From GCA-2729515 sp036336695 (GTDB lineage Bacteria; Myxococcota_A; UBA9160; SMWR01), in NCBI GenBank assembly GCA_036336695.1, contig JAYZFQ010000128.1, positions 12,804 to 76,803 of the forward strand: DNA of 64,000 bases, in the 5' to 3' direction. The notes below the pieces were generated by a model. It made no database searches and was not told where the DNA came from. It worked only from the letters and a program-made list of their open reading frames with translations. Numbering within the stretch: position 1 is the first letter of the stretch; every line of letters begins with the position of its first letter. The position numbers and the translations under genes are program-made. Positions 26,811-39,401 of the stretch are shown piece after piece.

Positions 26811-27772
26811 GGCGTCTCGTCGGAGGCTTTCTCCGTCCCGGTCAGGTGCCGGAGGCCCCCGAGAACGCCTCCCTCGGCCTTGCCCAACGCATCACCAACA
26901 CCCTTCACGGCCTCTTCGCTCTTTTCCGTGGTGCCTCCCACGAAGTCGCGCACACCCCCGACGGCGTAGCTGCCGGCGCCGCGGACCTTGTCGCCCGCTT
27001 CCTCCCCGGCGATCCCCCCGACGACACCGGACGTGACGTCGACCAGCGCCGTACCCGCGCCCTTCACCACCACGCCGGTCACGGCTCCGACCCCGCTGAG
27101 ACCGACTTCGAGCCCATCTCGCACCGCGCCGGGCAGGTTCACCCCGTAGCGGGCGATGGAAGCCAGGAGCGCCTTGGTGAAGATGCCCGTGATCTCGGCC
27201 ATCGTGACGCCGCGCCCGTCTTTCGCCCCGAGATCGCGAAACTCGATCTCCGGAATCACGACGTTCAACGCGGTCTTGTCGGCGGCAACCTTCGACCACT
27301 CGACCCGCGCCGTCACATTCTTGATTTCTACGAGGCGCACCACGTAGCGCTGCTGCGAGTCATCGCGCTGGGTGTCGTCCGAGGCCTCGAACTGCTTCAC
27401 GTTCTCGAGGATCTGCCCGTAGTTCGTCCGGTGCTTTTCGCGGTCGAGCGAAACGTCCACGTCCTCCATGGAAATCCGGGGCACTTCGACGACGTCGTCC
27501 TCGAGGGTCCCCAGGTCCGCCACGATCGCACCGCTTCCGATCCGGAGGAAGCGGCTCGAATCGAAGCCCGGTGGATTCGCGATGTCCAGACCGTTCAGCC
27601 GAAGCTTGCCGTCCAAGGGGCTGATCCGGACGAAATCCACCTGGACGTCCACGCCCAGCGCGGCCGAACCGCCGCGCTGGATTGCCCCGCCGACGATCTC
27701 GTCCACGTAGATCCAGACCCCGGCGAGCGCAATGCAGAAGACGGCCGCAACACCGATCAGTACCTTTTTCAT
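26807..27772 (-). CDS. AsmA-like envelope protein
   Basis: A 321-residue protein with an N-terminal membrane anchor (MKKVLIGVAAVFCIALAGVWI, without a cleavage site) and a periplasmic remainder. The segment after it, AALGVDVQVDFVRISPLDGKLRL-type, with repeated phrases such as LNGLDIANPPGF and IVADLGTLEDDVVEV, matches the N-terminal pattern of AsmA/YhdP-like proteins, thought to help move phospholipid across the periplasm. The glycine-rich C-terminal half is low complexity, with repeated V-G-G/G-V-G. ATG 27772 (MKKV) is used; an ATG at 27784 also exists. It is coupled to the TVP38-like gene, fitting a shared envelope-lipid role. Confidence 0.65.
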   Translation of the reverse strand: MKKVLIGVAAVFCIALAGVWIYVDEIVGGAIQRGGSAALGVDVQVDFVRISPLDGKLRLNGLDIANPPGFDSSRFLRIGSGAIVADLGTLEDDVVEVPRISMEDVDVSLDREKHRTNYGQILENVKQFEASDDTQRDDSQQRYVVRLVEIKNVTARVEWSKVAADKTALNVVIPEIEFRDLGAKDGRGVTMAEITGIFTKALLASIARYGVNLPGAVRDGLEVGLSGVGAVTGVVVKGAGTALVDVTSGVVGGIAGEEAGDKVRGAGSYAVGGVRDFVGGTTEKSEEAVKGVGDALGKAEGGVLGGLRHLTGTEKASDETP

Positions 27773-27892
27773 CGGGATCCCCACATCGAGTCGCGCATTC
27801 TAACCGAACTTCGGCCCGCCCCCCGGAGGGAGGGCCGGAATCGGCGGTCTGCGGTAAAGGTATGGACACGGCGCCCCGATCCGAAAGAACTC

Positions 27893-29878
27893 ATGTCCTC
27901 GTCTCGTCTACAGAAATTCCTGGGTCTCCTGCTGGCCGGCGGCGTGGTCATGGGAACGACCCCCGCCGGTGCCACCCTGAGTTGCGGCGCCACGCCCGAG
28001 TTCATCCGGCTCCTGCTCCGGGGGCACGTCCGCCACAACGCCCGGACCGCCGAGATCGAGCAACGGGCCGTGGACAACTACCTCCTCCGGCTCGACCGGA
28101 CCCGGACCCTTCTCACCCAACCCGAGGTCGACGCCTTGAAGACGTCCCTCGCGGGCATCTTCGCCGACATCGAAAAGGGCCGTTGCAGCCGCATCACCAA
28201 TGTCCACAAGAGCGTCCTGCGCAAGCACGAAGCCGCTGCGAAATTCGTGCGCGCCACGCTGGAGGCCGACGGCTACGCGATCGACGCAACCGCGAGCCTC
28301 ACCCTCGACCCGGAAACCCGCGGTTACGCGGCGGATCCCGAGACCCGGGACGCCGTGATGGTGGGCATGATCCACTTCCAGATGTCCAACTACCTGAGCG
28401 ATGACACCGAGTTGGACGAAGCGAAGAAGAAGCTCATCCGGCGCTACGAGCGACGACTCAAGCGTGAACTCGATATTCCGCCCGACGAAATCTACGAGGT
28501 CTTCCTCGACTCCTTCGCCTCGGCCCTGGATCCCCACACGAACTACCTCTCCCAGCGCGTACTGGAAGACTTCCGCATCGGGATGTCCCTCTCCCTCGAA
28601 GGCATCGGCGTCGCCCTCTCCGAACAGGACGGCTACGCCGTAGCCGAACGGATCATCCCGGGCGGTGCCGCGGACCGCAACGGCAAGCTGAAACCCAAGG
28701 ACAAACTCATCGCCGTCTCGCAGGACGGGAAGGACTTCACCGACCTGATCGACATGCCCCTGCGCGACGCCGTCAGCCAGATCCGCGGCAAGGCCGGGAC
28801 CAGCGTCTGGCTCACCGTCCTGCGCAACGAGGGCGGCACCTCGGAGAAATTCGAGGTCGAAATCATCCGGGACAAGATCGACCTGACGGAACAGGCGGCG
28901 AACCTTCGCTTCGAAGAAACCGAAGTCGACGGCAAGAAGTTCAAGCTCGCGGTCCTGGAACTCCCGTCCTTCTACGGCGACGCCAACCCGGGCGAGCGCC
29001 AGAGCACCGACGACGTAAAACGGCTCCTCGGCGAGGTGAACGAAGCCCAGGCGGACGGTCTGCTCCTCGACCTCTCGCGGAACGGCGGAGGCCTGCTGCA
29101 ACACGCCGTCGAGATTTCCGGCTACTTCATCCGGCTCGGAGAGGTCGTCGGTATCCAGGATGCGCGGGGACGTCGGCAGATCCTCGCGGACCGGGACGGC
29201 AATGTCCTGTACAGCGGCCCCATGGTGGTGCACACCTCCAGGGTGAGCGCGTCCGCCTCGGAAATTCTCGCGGGAGCGCTCAAGGACTACGGACGTGCCG
29301 TGATCGTCGGCGACGACCACACCTTCGGAAAGGGCACGGTGCAAACCATCTCCCAGCTTCCCGGCGACAACGGCGCGCTGAAGGTAACAACCGCCCTCTT
29401 CTTCCGGCCGGGCGGGCAATCCACCCAGCACTCCGGAGTTCGTGCCGACGTGGTGCTGCCCTCTCTGCTCTCGAGCGACGACTACGGAGAAAAGACCCAG
29501 CGTTATTCGCTACCGCCCCAGACCACGACCCCCTTCCTCGGCAAGCGCGCCAACGTGGCCGACGGTGCCGGCCACTGGGATCCCGTCCCGAACGAAGTCG
29601 TCACGCTGCTGGTGGAACGCTCGGCAAGCCGCATCGCGGGAAACGAGGAGTTCGAAGAAATCCAGGAGCGCCTCGAGGAACAGCGGAAGAACGCCGGCGT
29701 GATCGAACTCGCCGAACTCATGAAGCGGCGGGAAGAAGCAGAGGCCAAGGAGGCGGCCGACCCGGACGAAGAAGAGGACACGCCCCAGCTCGAAGAGGCG
29801 CTCCGGGTGCTCACCGACCTCGTCGGGATCTCGGCCCAGCGGGCCGCAAAGCGACCGGAACCTCGTCCCGAGTCATGA
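27893..29878 (+). CDS. prc: Tail-specific carboxy-terminal protease (Prc/CtpA family, S41)
   Basis: A 661-residue periplasmic Ser-Lys protease. Residues 1-27 form a signal peptide (ending in TPAGA). A helical N-terminal domain follows, with LDPHTNYLS near residue 214, then a PDZ domain near 225-310 and the S41 catalytic domain. The catalytic pair, aligned to E. coli Prc, is S454 in SASASE and K480 in TFGKGTVQ. A charged, coiled-coil-like E/R-rich tail occupies 580-661. The family degrades misfolded or tagged envelope proteins. ATG 27893 has GAAAGAA but no strong Shine-Dalgarno. The 3' end overlaps the antisense PfkB gene by 68 bases. Confidence 0.9.
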   Translation: MSSSRLQKFLGLLLAGGVVMGTTPAGATLSCGATPEFIRLLLRGHVRHNARTAEIEQRAVDNYLLRLDRTRTLLTQPEVDALKTSLAGIFADIEKGRCSRITNVHKSVLRKHEAAAKFVRATLEADGYAIDATASLTLDPETRGYAADPETRDAVMVGMIHFQMSNYLSDDTELDEAKKKLIRRYERRLKRELDIPPDEIYEVFLDSFASALDPHTNYLSQRVLEDFRIGMSLSLEGIGVALSEQDGYAVAERIIPGGAADRNGKLKPKDKLIAVSQDGKDFTDLIDMPLRDAVSQIRGKAGTSVWLTVLRNEGGTSEKFEVEIIRDKIDLTEQAANLRFEETEVDGKKFKLAVLELPSFYGDANPGERQSTDDVKRLLGEVNEAQADGLLLDLSRNGGGLLQHAVEISGYFIRLGEVVGIQDARGRRQILADRDGNVLYSGPMVVHTSRVSASASEILAGALKDYGRAVIVGDDHTFGKGTVQTISQLPGDNGALKVTTALFFRPGGQSTQHSGVRADVVLPSLLSSDDYGEKTQRYSLPPQTTTPFLGKRANVADGAGHWDPVPNEVVTLLVERSASRIAGNEEFEEIQERLEEQRKNAGVIELAELMKRREEAEAKEAADPDEEEDTPQLEEALRVLTDLVGISAQRAAKRPEPRPES

Positions 29879-30731
29879 GCCGTCCGGTCGCGCCAGGCGC
29901 CGTGCAATTGCGCGCCGCCGCGCGCGCGCCGAGCTCCAGGCAAGCGGCAAAGTCGAGTCCCCACACGAGGCCCGCGGCGACGGCGCCGTGGAACGCGTCC
30001 CCCGCCCCCGTCGTGTCGACCACCCGGGCGCGGCGCGCGGCGACGCGCCGGAAGCGCCGACCCGCCAGGGTGAGTCCACCCCTGGAGCCGAGCGTCACGA
30101 CCGGCTGGCCCCGGGTCGCTTCGGCCAGGGCCCGCAGCGCCTCGCGCGGGTTCGCGTAGCCGCTGGCCGCGACGAATTCTTCGGACACGATTGCGTGGTC
30201 CACGTGGGGGAGAAGCCGCGCAATGCGCGGCGTCATCCGGTGGAAGTCGCCGACGACCCGCGCACCCGCCGCCCGGGCGCGCCGGACCGCACGCAGGGCC
30301 TCGGCCGGGAAGTGCCCGTCGACCATCAGCACCCGGCAGCGGTCGACCTCGTCGAGGTCGAACGCGGGGGAGCGCGCCTCGAGGCCCCGCCGGTCGGGAA
30401 CCACGAACCGCCGCTCGCCCGTCCGCCGGTCGACGAGGACAACCGCAACCGTGGTCTCGAGCCGCTCGGAGTGAAGGAGTCCCCGGGTTCCGACGCCCGC
30501 CGCTTCCAGTTCCGAGCGGACGAAGCGCCCTTCAGCGTCGTCTCCCAGCCCCGAAAGCACGTGGGCTTTGCAGCCCAGGGCCGCAACCTGGCGGATCGCG
30601 TTACCGACCATGCCCCCAGCGAACACGCGACGCTCCCGGTAGCGCATGCGTTCCGGGCTGCCCGCCAGATCGTCCACGAGATAGCAGTGATCGACGACAC
30701 AGAGCCCCAGGCCCACGACACTCGAAGCCAA
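29811..30731 (-). CDS. PfkB family carbohydrate kinase
   Basis: A 306-residue ribokinase-like sugar kinase. GLCVVDHCYLVDDL starts the N-terminal strand, AGGMVGNAIRQVAALG is signature one with the substrate-binding glycines, and V-V-D-T-T-G-A-G-D-A-F is signature two with the catalytic aspartate and anion hole. The substrate (ribose, fructose, adenosine or another) is not evident. Start codon is TTG 30731, supported by GGAGG five bases upstream. Its last 22 codons lie antisense to the end of prc, so read-through in either direction would make antisense RNA. Confidence 0.85.
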   Translation of the reverse strand: MASSVVGLGLCVVDHCYLVDDLAGSPERMRYRERRVFAGGMVGNAIRQVAALGCKAHVLSGLGDDAEGRFVRSELEAAGVGTRGLLHSERLETTVAVVLVDRRTGERRFVVPDRRGLEARSPAFDLDEVDRCRVLMVDGHFPAEALRAVRRARAAGARVVGDFHRMTPRIARLLPHVDHAIVSEEFVAASGYANPREALRALAEATRGQPVVTLGSRGGLTLAGRRFRRVAARRARVVDTTGAGDAFHGAVAAGLVWGLDFAACLELGARAAARNCTAPGATGRLMTRDEVPVALRPAGPRSRRGR

Positions 30732-30830
30732 GATTCCCTCCGGGGCAGGCCACCGGCTGCCACGCGCGGCGATCCGCTAGGCTTGTCCAGCCTCCCAACA
30801 ACCGCCAGTCCAGCGATTCCCGGAGACTCC

Positions 30831-32210
30831 GTGACGGTACTGCTCCTCGCTTCCGCGGGCGCGCTGTTGGCAGCCGCCCTCCTTGCCGCGAGAGTCGCCG
30901 CCCGCTCCGGAGAGGCCCGGGTCTACCTGCTCACCGCCGTCTTCCTGCTGCTCGCCGCCGGCCAGGGCGTCGCGCTCTTCGACCTCGCTGGACACCCCTT
31001 GGGACTCGACCTGCCCACGGCCGGCGCCGCTGCCGCGCTGGCCGCCGGGCTCCTGGGCTGCGTGGCCGTGGTGGGCATCGCGCGCACGCTCCGCGAGTTG
31101 CACCACGCCGAAGAACTGCACTGGGAAAGCATGGAAAGCGTCCGCGGCCTTTCCGAGTTCGCCGCGCGCCGGGGCAAGGCCCTGGAAGAGCGCTTGCCCC
31201 ACCTGCTCGAAGACGCCTGCCAGCGCTTCGGTCTCGAAATCGGGTTCGTGTCCCGGGTTGTCGGCACCCGCTACGAGATCGTCGCGATCCATGCGCCGCC
31301 CGACTTCCCGGTTGCTTCGGGCGCGGTCTATGCGCTCGAAAGAACACCGTGCCGGGAAACGCTCGCGTCGGAGCGGCCCGTTGCCCGAGCCGAAGACCCG
31401 AGTCTCGCTTCGAGCGAGATCGATGCCGACCTCCGCTTCGGCACCTACCTCGCCTCCGCCATTCGCGTTGCGGGGGAAAACTTCGGAACCCTCGTCTTCG
31501 CGAAGAACGGACCAGCGAACACCCGTCTCACCGCGACACACAAGGACCTCGTCCACCTGATGGCCCAGTGGCTGGGGTGGGAGTTCGAGGAACTGGCGCG
31601 CCCGGACGAGGAGCCCACCCGCCTCCGCCCCCACCGGGAGGGCAAACTGCGCGTGGACACCCTCCTCCGGCGAGCGGCACGCCGTGCCCGGCGCAGCCTC
31701 CCGAAGGGGGTCCGGATCGAAACGGACCCCGGACCCGCGCACCTGCCGACACCCCGCGAAGCGCGCCTCCCCCTCGATGCGATCCTGGCGAGCCTCGTCC
31801 ACCGGACAGCCCAGGCCATTGCCGGGGGCGGGGTCGTCCGGGTCGCCGCCGGCGTGCACGAACCCCCGAGCGTCGCCCCGGACCTGCTCCCGGGCGTCGC
31901 ACCCGCACGGTACGTGACGCTCACGGTCAGCGAATCGAGCGGCGCCCTCGACCCGGACGCGATCGCCCGGGGCTTCACCGCCGAAACCCCCGCCGATATG
32001 GGAGCGGAGCCGGCGGGAGGTGAATTCCTGCCCCTTCCTGCGGTCTACCGGATGCTTCAACGGGCCGGCGGCGACCTCTCCGTCGAGGTCGAGCCAGGGC
32101 GCGGTTCACGCTTCACGATCTTCCTCCCCCTGGGCCAGGACGCCGAGAGACCGGCCCCACGCCGGCCTGCGGCAACCGAACCCGCCCCCCCCATGGCGCA
32201 ACCGAGGTGA
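30831..32210 (+). CDS. Membrane GAF sensor with degenerate histidine-kinase ATPase domain
   Basis: A 459-residue protein. Three membrane helices lie near residues 3-21, 32-50 and 66-84, followed by a short helix (about 90-115), a GAF-type ligand domain at 117-255 and a C-terminal region (270-434) that ends in GRGSRFTIFLPL, the typical final strand of HATPase_c domains. No phosphoacceptor H-box is seen. The N-box region reads ILASLVHRTAQAI and the DxGxG position reads S-E-S-S-G-A-L-D, so ATP binding is unlikely. GTG 30831 has CGGAG upstream. The crotonase gene starts four bases after it ends. I propose a non-catalytic signalling protein; this is inference. Confidence 0.65.
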   Translation: MTVLLLASAGALLAAALLAARVAARSGEARVYLLTAVFLLLAAGQGVALFDLAGHPLGLDLPTAGAAAALAAGLLGCVAVVGIARTLRELHHAEELHWESMESVRGLSEFAARRGKALEERLPHLLEDACQRFGLEIGFVSRVVGTRYEIVAIHAPPDFPVASGAVYALERTPCRETLASERPVARAEDPSLASSEIDADLRFGTYLASAIRVAGENFGTLVFAKNGPANTRLTATHKDLVHLMAQWLGWEFEELARPDEEPTRLRPHREGKLRVDTLLRRAARRARRSLPKGVRIETDPGPAHLPTPREARLPLDAILASLVHRTAQAIAGGGVVRVAAGVHEPPSVAPDLLPGVAPARYVTLTVSESSGALDPDAIARGFTAETPADMGAEPAGGEFLPLPAVYRMLQRAGGDLSVEVEPGRGSRFTIFLPLGQDAERPAPRRPAATEPAPPMAQPR

Positions 32211-32214
32211 CTCC

Positions 32215-33006
32215 GTGACAGACCGCCTGCTCATCGATGTCGAGAACGGCATCGCCGACGTCCGGCTCAACCGTCCCGAAAAGCTGAACGCCCTGGACCC
32301 CGAAGCCTTCCGCGCGCTGGCAGAGGCCGGCAGTCGCCTGGCCGAGGACCGCTCGCTTCGCGCCGTCGTCCTGTCCGGCGAGGGACGCGGCTTCTCCGCG
32401 GGCATCGATGTCTCGAATTTCGCGGGCGGGGGGGTCGGCTTCGACCCCTTCGCGCGGGACGCCTCGAGCCCTGCCAATGCCGTGCAACGCTCCGCTTGGG
32501 TCTGGAAGCAGCTCCCGGTCCCGGTGATCGCGGCCGTCCACGGCGTGTGCTTCGGGGCCGGCATCCAACTCGCCCTCGCCGCGGACGTCCGCTTCGCAAC
32601 GCCCGACGCACGCTTGTCCGTGATGGAGATCAAGTGGGGCCTCGTCCCCGACGTCACCCTGAGCCAGACCCTGCCCCCCCTGGTCGGGATCGACGTGGCC
32701 AAGGAACTCACCTTCACGGGACGCACGGTTTCCGGCGTCGAGGCGGCGGAACTCGGGCTCGTCACACACCTCTCGGACACGCCCCGCGACGCCGCCCGGG
32801 CCCTGGCCGAGGAAATCGCCGGCAAGTCGCCCAGCGCGGTGCGCGCGGCGAAGCAGCTCTTCGAGGCCTTGCCGGATCTTTCCGTTGCGCAGGGACTCCG
32901 CCTGGAGGAAGGCCTTCAGCGCTCGCTCCTGGGGAAGCCGAACCAGCGCGAAGCCGTCCAGGCGAACCTCGAGAAGCGGGCGCCCCGGTTCTCGGATCCC
33001 GACTGA
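32215..33006 (+). CDS. Enoyl-CoA hydratase/isomerase (crotonase family)
   Basis: A 263-residue crotonase. VRLNRPEKLNALDPE starts the fold, GEGRGFSAGIDVSNF is the first oxyanion loop, and AAVHGVCFGAGIQLALAADVRFA the second. KWGLVPD sits where catalytic glutamates usually lie; the second glutamate is not at its usual place, so an isomerase or other CoA-ester activity is as likely as hydration. The C-terminal helix region has SPSAVRAAKQLFEA. GTG 32215 is preceded by GAGGTGA, which includes the stop codon of the sensor gene, so the two genes are coupled. Confidence 0.85.
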   Translation: MTDRLLIDVENGIADVRLNRPEKLNALDPEAFRALAEAGSRLAEDRSLRAVVLSGEGRGFSAGIDVSNFAGGGVGFDPFARDASSPANAVQRSAWVWKQLPVPVIAAVHGVCFGAGIQLALAADVRFATPDARLSVMEIKWGLVPDVTLSQTLPPLVGIDVAKELTFTGRTVSGVEAAELGLVTHLSDTPRDAARALAEEIAGKSPSAVRAAKQLFEALPDLSVAQGLRLEEGLQRSLLGKPNQREAVQANLEKRAPRFSDPD

Positions 33007-33096
33007 GGCCGGCTCCGCGGCCCTCGGGTCCGCCCAGGAGCGGCACCGACCCCGGGGCCAGTATCCTGCGCGCCGCGTCCACCCCCGAGGAGCCCC

Positions 33097-34035
33097 GTGC
33101 GCAAGGAAACCGGCTCTGCTTCCCACGGCGCCCTCTTCGCCCTGGCGGCGTACGGCATCTGGGGCATCGCTCCGCTGTACTGGAAGGCCCTCGCCGTCGT
33201 TCCCGCCAGCGAACTCCTCGCCTGGCGGGTCCTGACCTCGTGCGTGGTGGGACTCGTGCTGGTGGGTGCCACGGGAGCATGGCCTGCGCTCCGGGCCGAC
33301 CTCGGATCGCCCCGGCGCTGCGCGCTCCTGGCCCTCACCGCGACGCTGATCGGCGCCAACTGGCTCGTCTTCATCTGGGCAGTCCTTCACGGCCAGGTGC
33401 TGGCGACCTCACTCGGCTACTACATCACGCCGCTCGTGAACGTGGCCCTCGGCATGACCTTCCTGCGCGAGCGCCTGCGCTTCGGCCAGGCGGTCGCCGT
33501 ACTCCTCGCCGTGGTCGGCGTGGGGCAGCTCGCCCTTTCGTTCACGACCGTCACCTGGGTTTCCCTGTTCCTCGCCTTCACGTTCGCCTTCTACGGAATG
33601 ATCCGGAAAGTCGCCCCGGTGGAACCGGTGGTGGGATTCAGCATCGAAACCCTGCTGCTCGCCCCGGCCGCCGCGACCTACCTCGTCCTCCTGTCGGGAC
33701 CCGGCCGCGTGGCCAGCTACGCCGAGGATGCCTGGATCCCCGTACTGCTCGGGGCAGCGGGAATCTTCACGGCGGCGCCGCTGATCTGCTTCAACGCTGC
33801 CGCACGTCGGCTGCGCCTCGTCACGCTGGGCTTCTTCCAGTACATCGCCCCGAGCCTGAGCCTCGTGCTGGCCATTACCTGGTTCGGAGAACCTTTCCGC
33901 ATCCGCGAGGGCATTGCCTTCGGGTGCGTCTGGATCGCCCTCGCGATCTACTCGGTCGATTCGCTGCGCGCCCGCGCGGCCTCGCCACCTCCCCCCTCGA
34001 TCTCCACGCCGAGATCCCCGAGTATCCGCCCGTGA
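33097..34035 (+). CDS. rarD: RarD family EamA transporter
   Basis: A 312-residue inner-membrane protein with about ten hydrophobic helices. The start G-A-L-F-A-L-A-A-Y-G-I-W-G-I-A-P-L-Y-W-K, the L-L-A-W-R-V pattern in the second helix, GANWLVFIWAV, and SLGYYITPLVNV with the downstream LRERL are all RarD hallmarks. RarD was named for chloramphenicol sensitivity; its substrate is unknown. GTG 33097 has GAGGAG upstream. Ninety bases after the crotonase gene stop, with a possible -10 TATCCT at 33062-33067. Its stop overlaps the HAD gene (GTGA). Confidence 0.9.
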   Translation: MRKETGSASHGALFALAAYGIWGIAPLYWKALAVVPASELLAWRVLTSCVVGLVLVGATGAWPALRADLGSPRRCALLALTATLIGANWLVFIWAVLHGQVLATSLGYYITPLVNVALGMTFLRERLRFGQAVAVLLAVVGVGQLALSFTTVTWVSLFLAFTFAFYGMIRKVAPVEPVVGFSIETLLLAPAAATYLVLLSGPGRVASYAEDAWIPVLLGAAGIFTAAPLICFNAAARRLRLVTLGFFQYIAPSLSLVLAITWFGEPFRIREGIAFGCVWIALAIYSVDSLRARAASPPPPSISTPRSPSIRP

Positions 34036-34664
34036 AACCGATCACCGCAGTGATCTTCGACCTGGGCGGGGTCGTCCTGGGTTCGCCGCTCCACGCCATC
34101 GCCGCCTACGAGCGCGACCTCGGCATCCCCGACGGCTTCGTGAACCGGGTGGTCGTCGACACCGCGCCGTCGGGCGCCTGGTCGCGTCTCGAGCGCGGCG
34201 AGCTGACCCTCGCGGCCTTCTACCCGGCCTTCGAGGCCGACTGCGCCGCAGCCGGCCAGGAGCTTTCGGCCCGGGAAATGATGGCGCGCATGCAGACCGC
34301 CTCCCTGCCGCGTCCCCGCATGCTCGCCGCCATCGATGCGATTCGAGGGCGCGGGATCAAGACCGCAGCGCTCACGAACAACTGGGCTTCCGAAGACCCC
34401 GAGGCCGGGACGGGCGCGCTCCGAAAACACTTCGACGTTTTCATCGAGTCGAGTGTCGTCGGGCTGCGCAAGCCCGATCCCCGCATCTACGAGCTGGCGT
34501 GCAGCGAGCTCGGCGTCGCCCCCGGCCAGGCCGTCTTTCTCGACGACATCGGCAGCAACCTCAAGACCGCCCGCGCCCTGGGCATGCAGACCCTCAAGGT
34601 CACCGATGCCGACGCCGCCCTGGCGGAACTCGAGGCAATCCTGGGGTTTCCCCTCGGGGATTAA
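34032..34664 (+). CDS. HAD-superfamily (subfamily IA) phosphatase
   Basis: A 210-residue HAD-IA hydrolase. Motif I is V-I-F-D-L-G-G-V-V with the nucleophilic Asp (the second Asp of DxD is replaced by Gly-type residues, as in the haloacid-dehalogenase and epoxide-hydrolase N-domain groups). Motif II is TAALTNNW, motif III is the lysine in GLRKPDPRIYELA, and motif IV is FLDDIGSNL. The F-D-L-G-G-V pattern suggests the group found in front of acyl-CoA dehydrogenases or epoxide hydrolases. The start GTG 34032 overlaps the RarD stop, so the genes are coupled. Confidence 0.82.
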   Translation: MKPITAVIFDLGGVVLGSPLHAIAAYERDLGIPDGFVNRVVVDTAPSGAWSRLERGELTLAAFYPAFEADCAAAGQELSAREMMARMQTASLPRPRMLAAIDAIRGRGIKTAALTNNWASEDPEAGTGALRKHFDVFIESSVVGLRKPDPRIYELACSELGVAPGQAVFLDDIGSNLKTARALGMQTLKVTDADAALAELEAILGFPLGD

Positions 34665-34705
34665 TCAATCTTCTTATTGGGATAACCTGATTAAAAGGCT
34701 ATCCT
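34661..34705 (+). promoter_or_regulatory. Promoter and inverted-repeat operator candidate of metH
   Basis: -35 TTGGGA (34677-34682) and -10 TATCCT (34700-34705) are exactly 17 bases apart. A perfect seven-base inverted repeat, TTAATCA (34661-34667) and TGATTAA (34688-34694), brackets the -35 and reaches into the spacer. A nested CAAT-ATTG pair is also present. Base content is AT-rich, unlike the surroundings. The arrangement fits a dimeric repressor that blocks the promoter. Confidence 0.55.
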
Positions 34706-34747
34706 GCGTCCCACCGCCTGCCGATGGGCGCATCAGGTTCCGGAGTC

Positions 34748-38428
<3,681 letters not shown>

Positions 38429-38498
38429 TTCTCCGGAACCCGAGCGCGGACGAGCCGCCCGTCTCCTGCTAGCTTCGCCCCGTTTCCAGGGGGGATCC

Positions 38499-39347
38499 GT
38501 GGCAAAGAAGCGCAACAAGACGAAGCGCGCCAAGAGCCGGGGCAAGTGGCGGACCCGCGCCCAGAGCGCAGACAAGTACGAACTCTACGAAAAGAGCGTG
38601 CAGCAACCCGAGGCCGACGCGGCGCTGGTCGCGCGGATCTACAAGCAGCATTTTTCCCGAGAGGCCCAAACGCTGCGGGAAGACTTCTGCGGCACGGCGG
38701 CCTTCGCCTGCGAATGGGTCAAGCGGAGCCGGGAAAACCGCGCCTGGGGCATCGACCTCGACCCGGAACCCCTTGCCTGGGGCAAAGACCGGCACATCGC
38801 GCTGCTGGACCCCGCCCAGACCGAAAGGCTCACCCTCTACCAGGGCGACGTGCTCGAAGTCCGCCACGAACTCGTCGAGGTGACGGCGGCCTTCAACTTC
38901 TCCTACTTCCTGTTCCGCACGCGGGATGAACTCCGCAACTACCTGGAAGTCGCCCGAAAGACGCTCACCGACGACGGCATGCTGATCCTGGACGCCTACG
39001 GCGGTGCCGAGGCCCAGCGGTGCCAGGTCGAGAAACGCAGCGTCGACGGCTTCACCTATGTCTGGGACCAGAACGCGTTCGACCCGATCGACCACTCGGT
39101 CACGAATTTCATCCACTTCGAATTCCCGGACGGCAGCAAGCTGAAGAAGGCCTTCCGGTACGACTGGCGGCTGTGGACCATTCCCGAAATCCGCGAACTG
39201 CTGGTGGAAGCCGGGTTCCGCGAGACCGAGGTGTACTGGGAGGGGACCGACCGGGAGACCGGAGAAGGCAACGGCGTCTTCCGGCGCTGCGAAAAAGCAC
39301 CCGAGGATCCGGCCTGGATCTGCTACATCGCCGCGTTCGGGAAATAG
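38499..39347 (+). CDS. SAM-dependent methyltransferase, class I
   Basis: A 282-residue protein. A lysine/arginine-rich N-terminus (residues 2-20) is followed by a class I methyltransferase fold. The SAM-binding pattern is degenerate: REDFCGTAAFACEWV at motif I, GIDLDPEPLAWG with the acidic residue of strand two, YQGDVLEV at strand three, and AFNFSYFLFRTRDEL in place of the usual motif IV. Substrate unknown. GTG 38499 follows AGGGGGGATCC. It lies 70 bases after metH; a link to the methyl cycle is possible but unproven. The final codons overlap a short GGGAAA/TTTCCC stem. Confidence 0.75.
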   Translation: MAKKRNKTKRAKSRGKWRTRAQSADKYELYEKSVQQPEADAALVARIYKQHFSREAQTLREDFCGTAAFACEWVKRSRENRAWGIDLDPEPLAWGKDRHIALLDPAQTERLTLYQGDVLEVRHELVEVTAAFNFSYFLFRTRDELRNYLEVARKTLTDDGMLILDAYGGAEAQRCQVEKRSVDGFTYVWDQNAFDPIDHSVTNFIHFEFPDGSKLKKAFRYDWRLWTIPEIRELLVEAGFRETEVYWEGTDRETGEGNGVFRRCEKAPEDPAWICYIAAFGK

Positions 39348-39401
39348 CTTTCCCTTCCGATCCCTTTTTGGGACTATCCGTGGCGAACAAGGGGGGTTCC
39401 G

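Noticed and set aside
39339..39373. Rho-independent terminator after the methyltransferase gene
   Set aside because: GGGAAA/TTTCCC and TCCC/GGGA are short stems, the first includes the stop codon, and no T-tract follows the stem.
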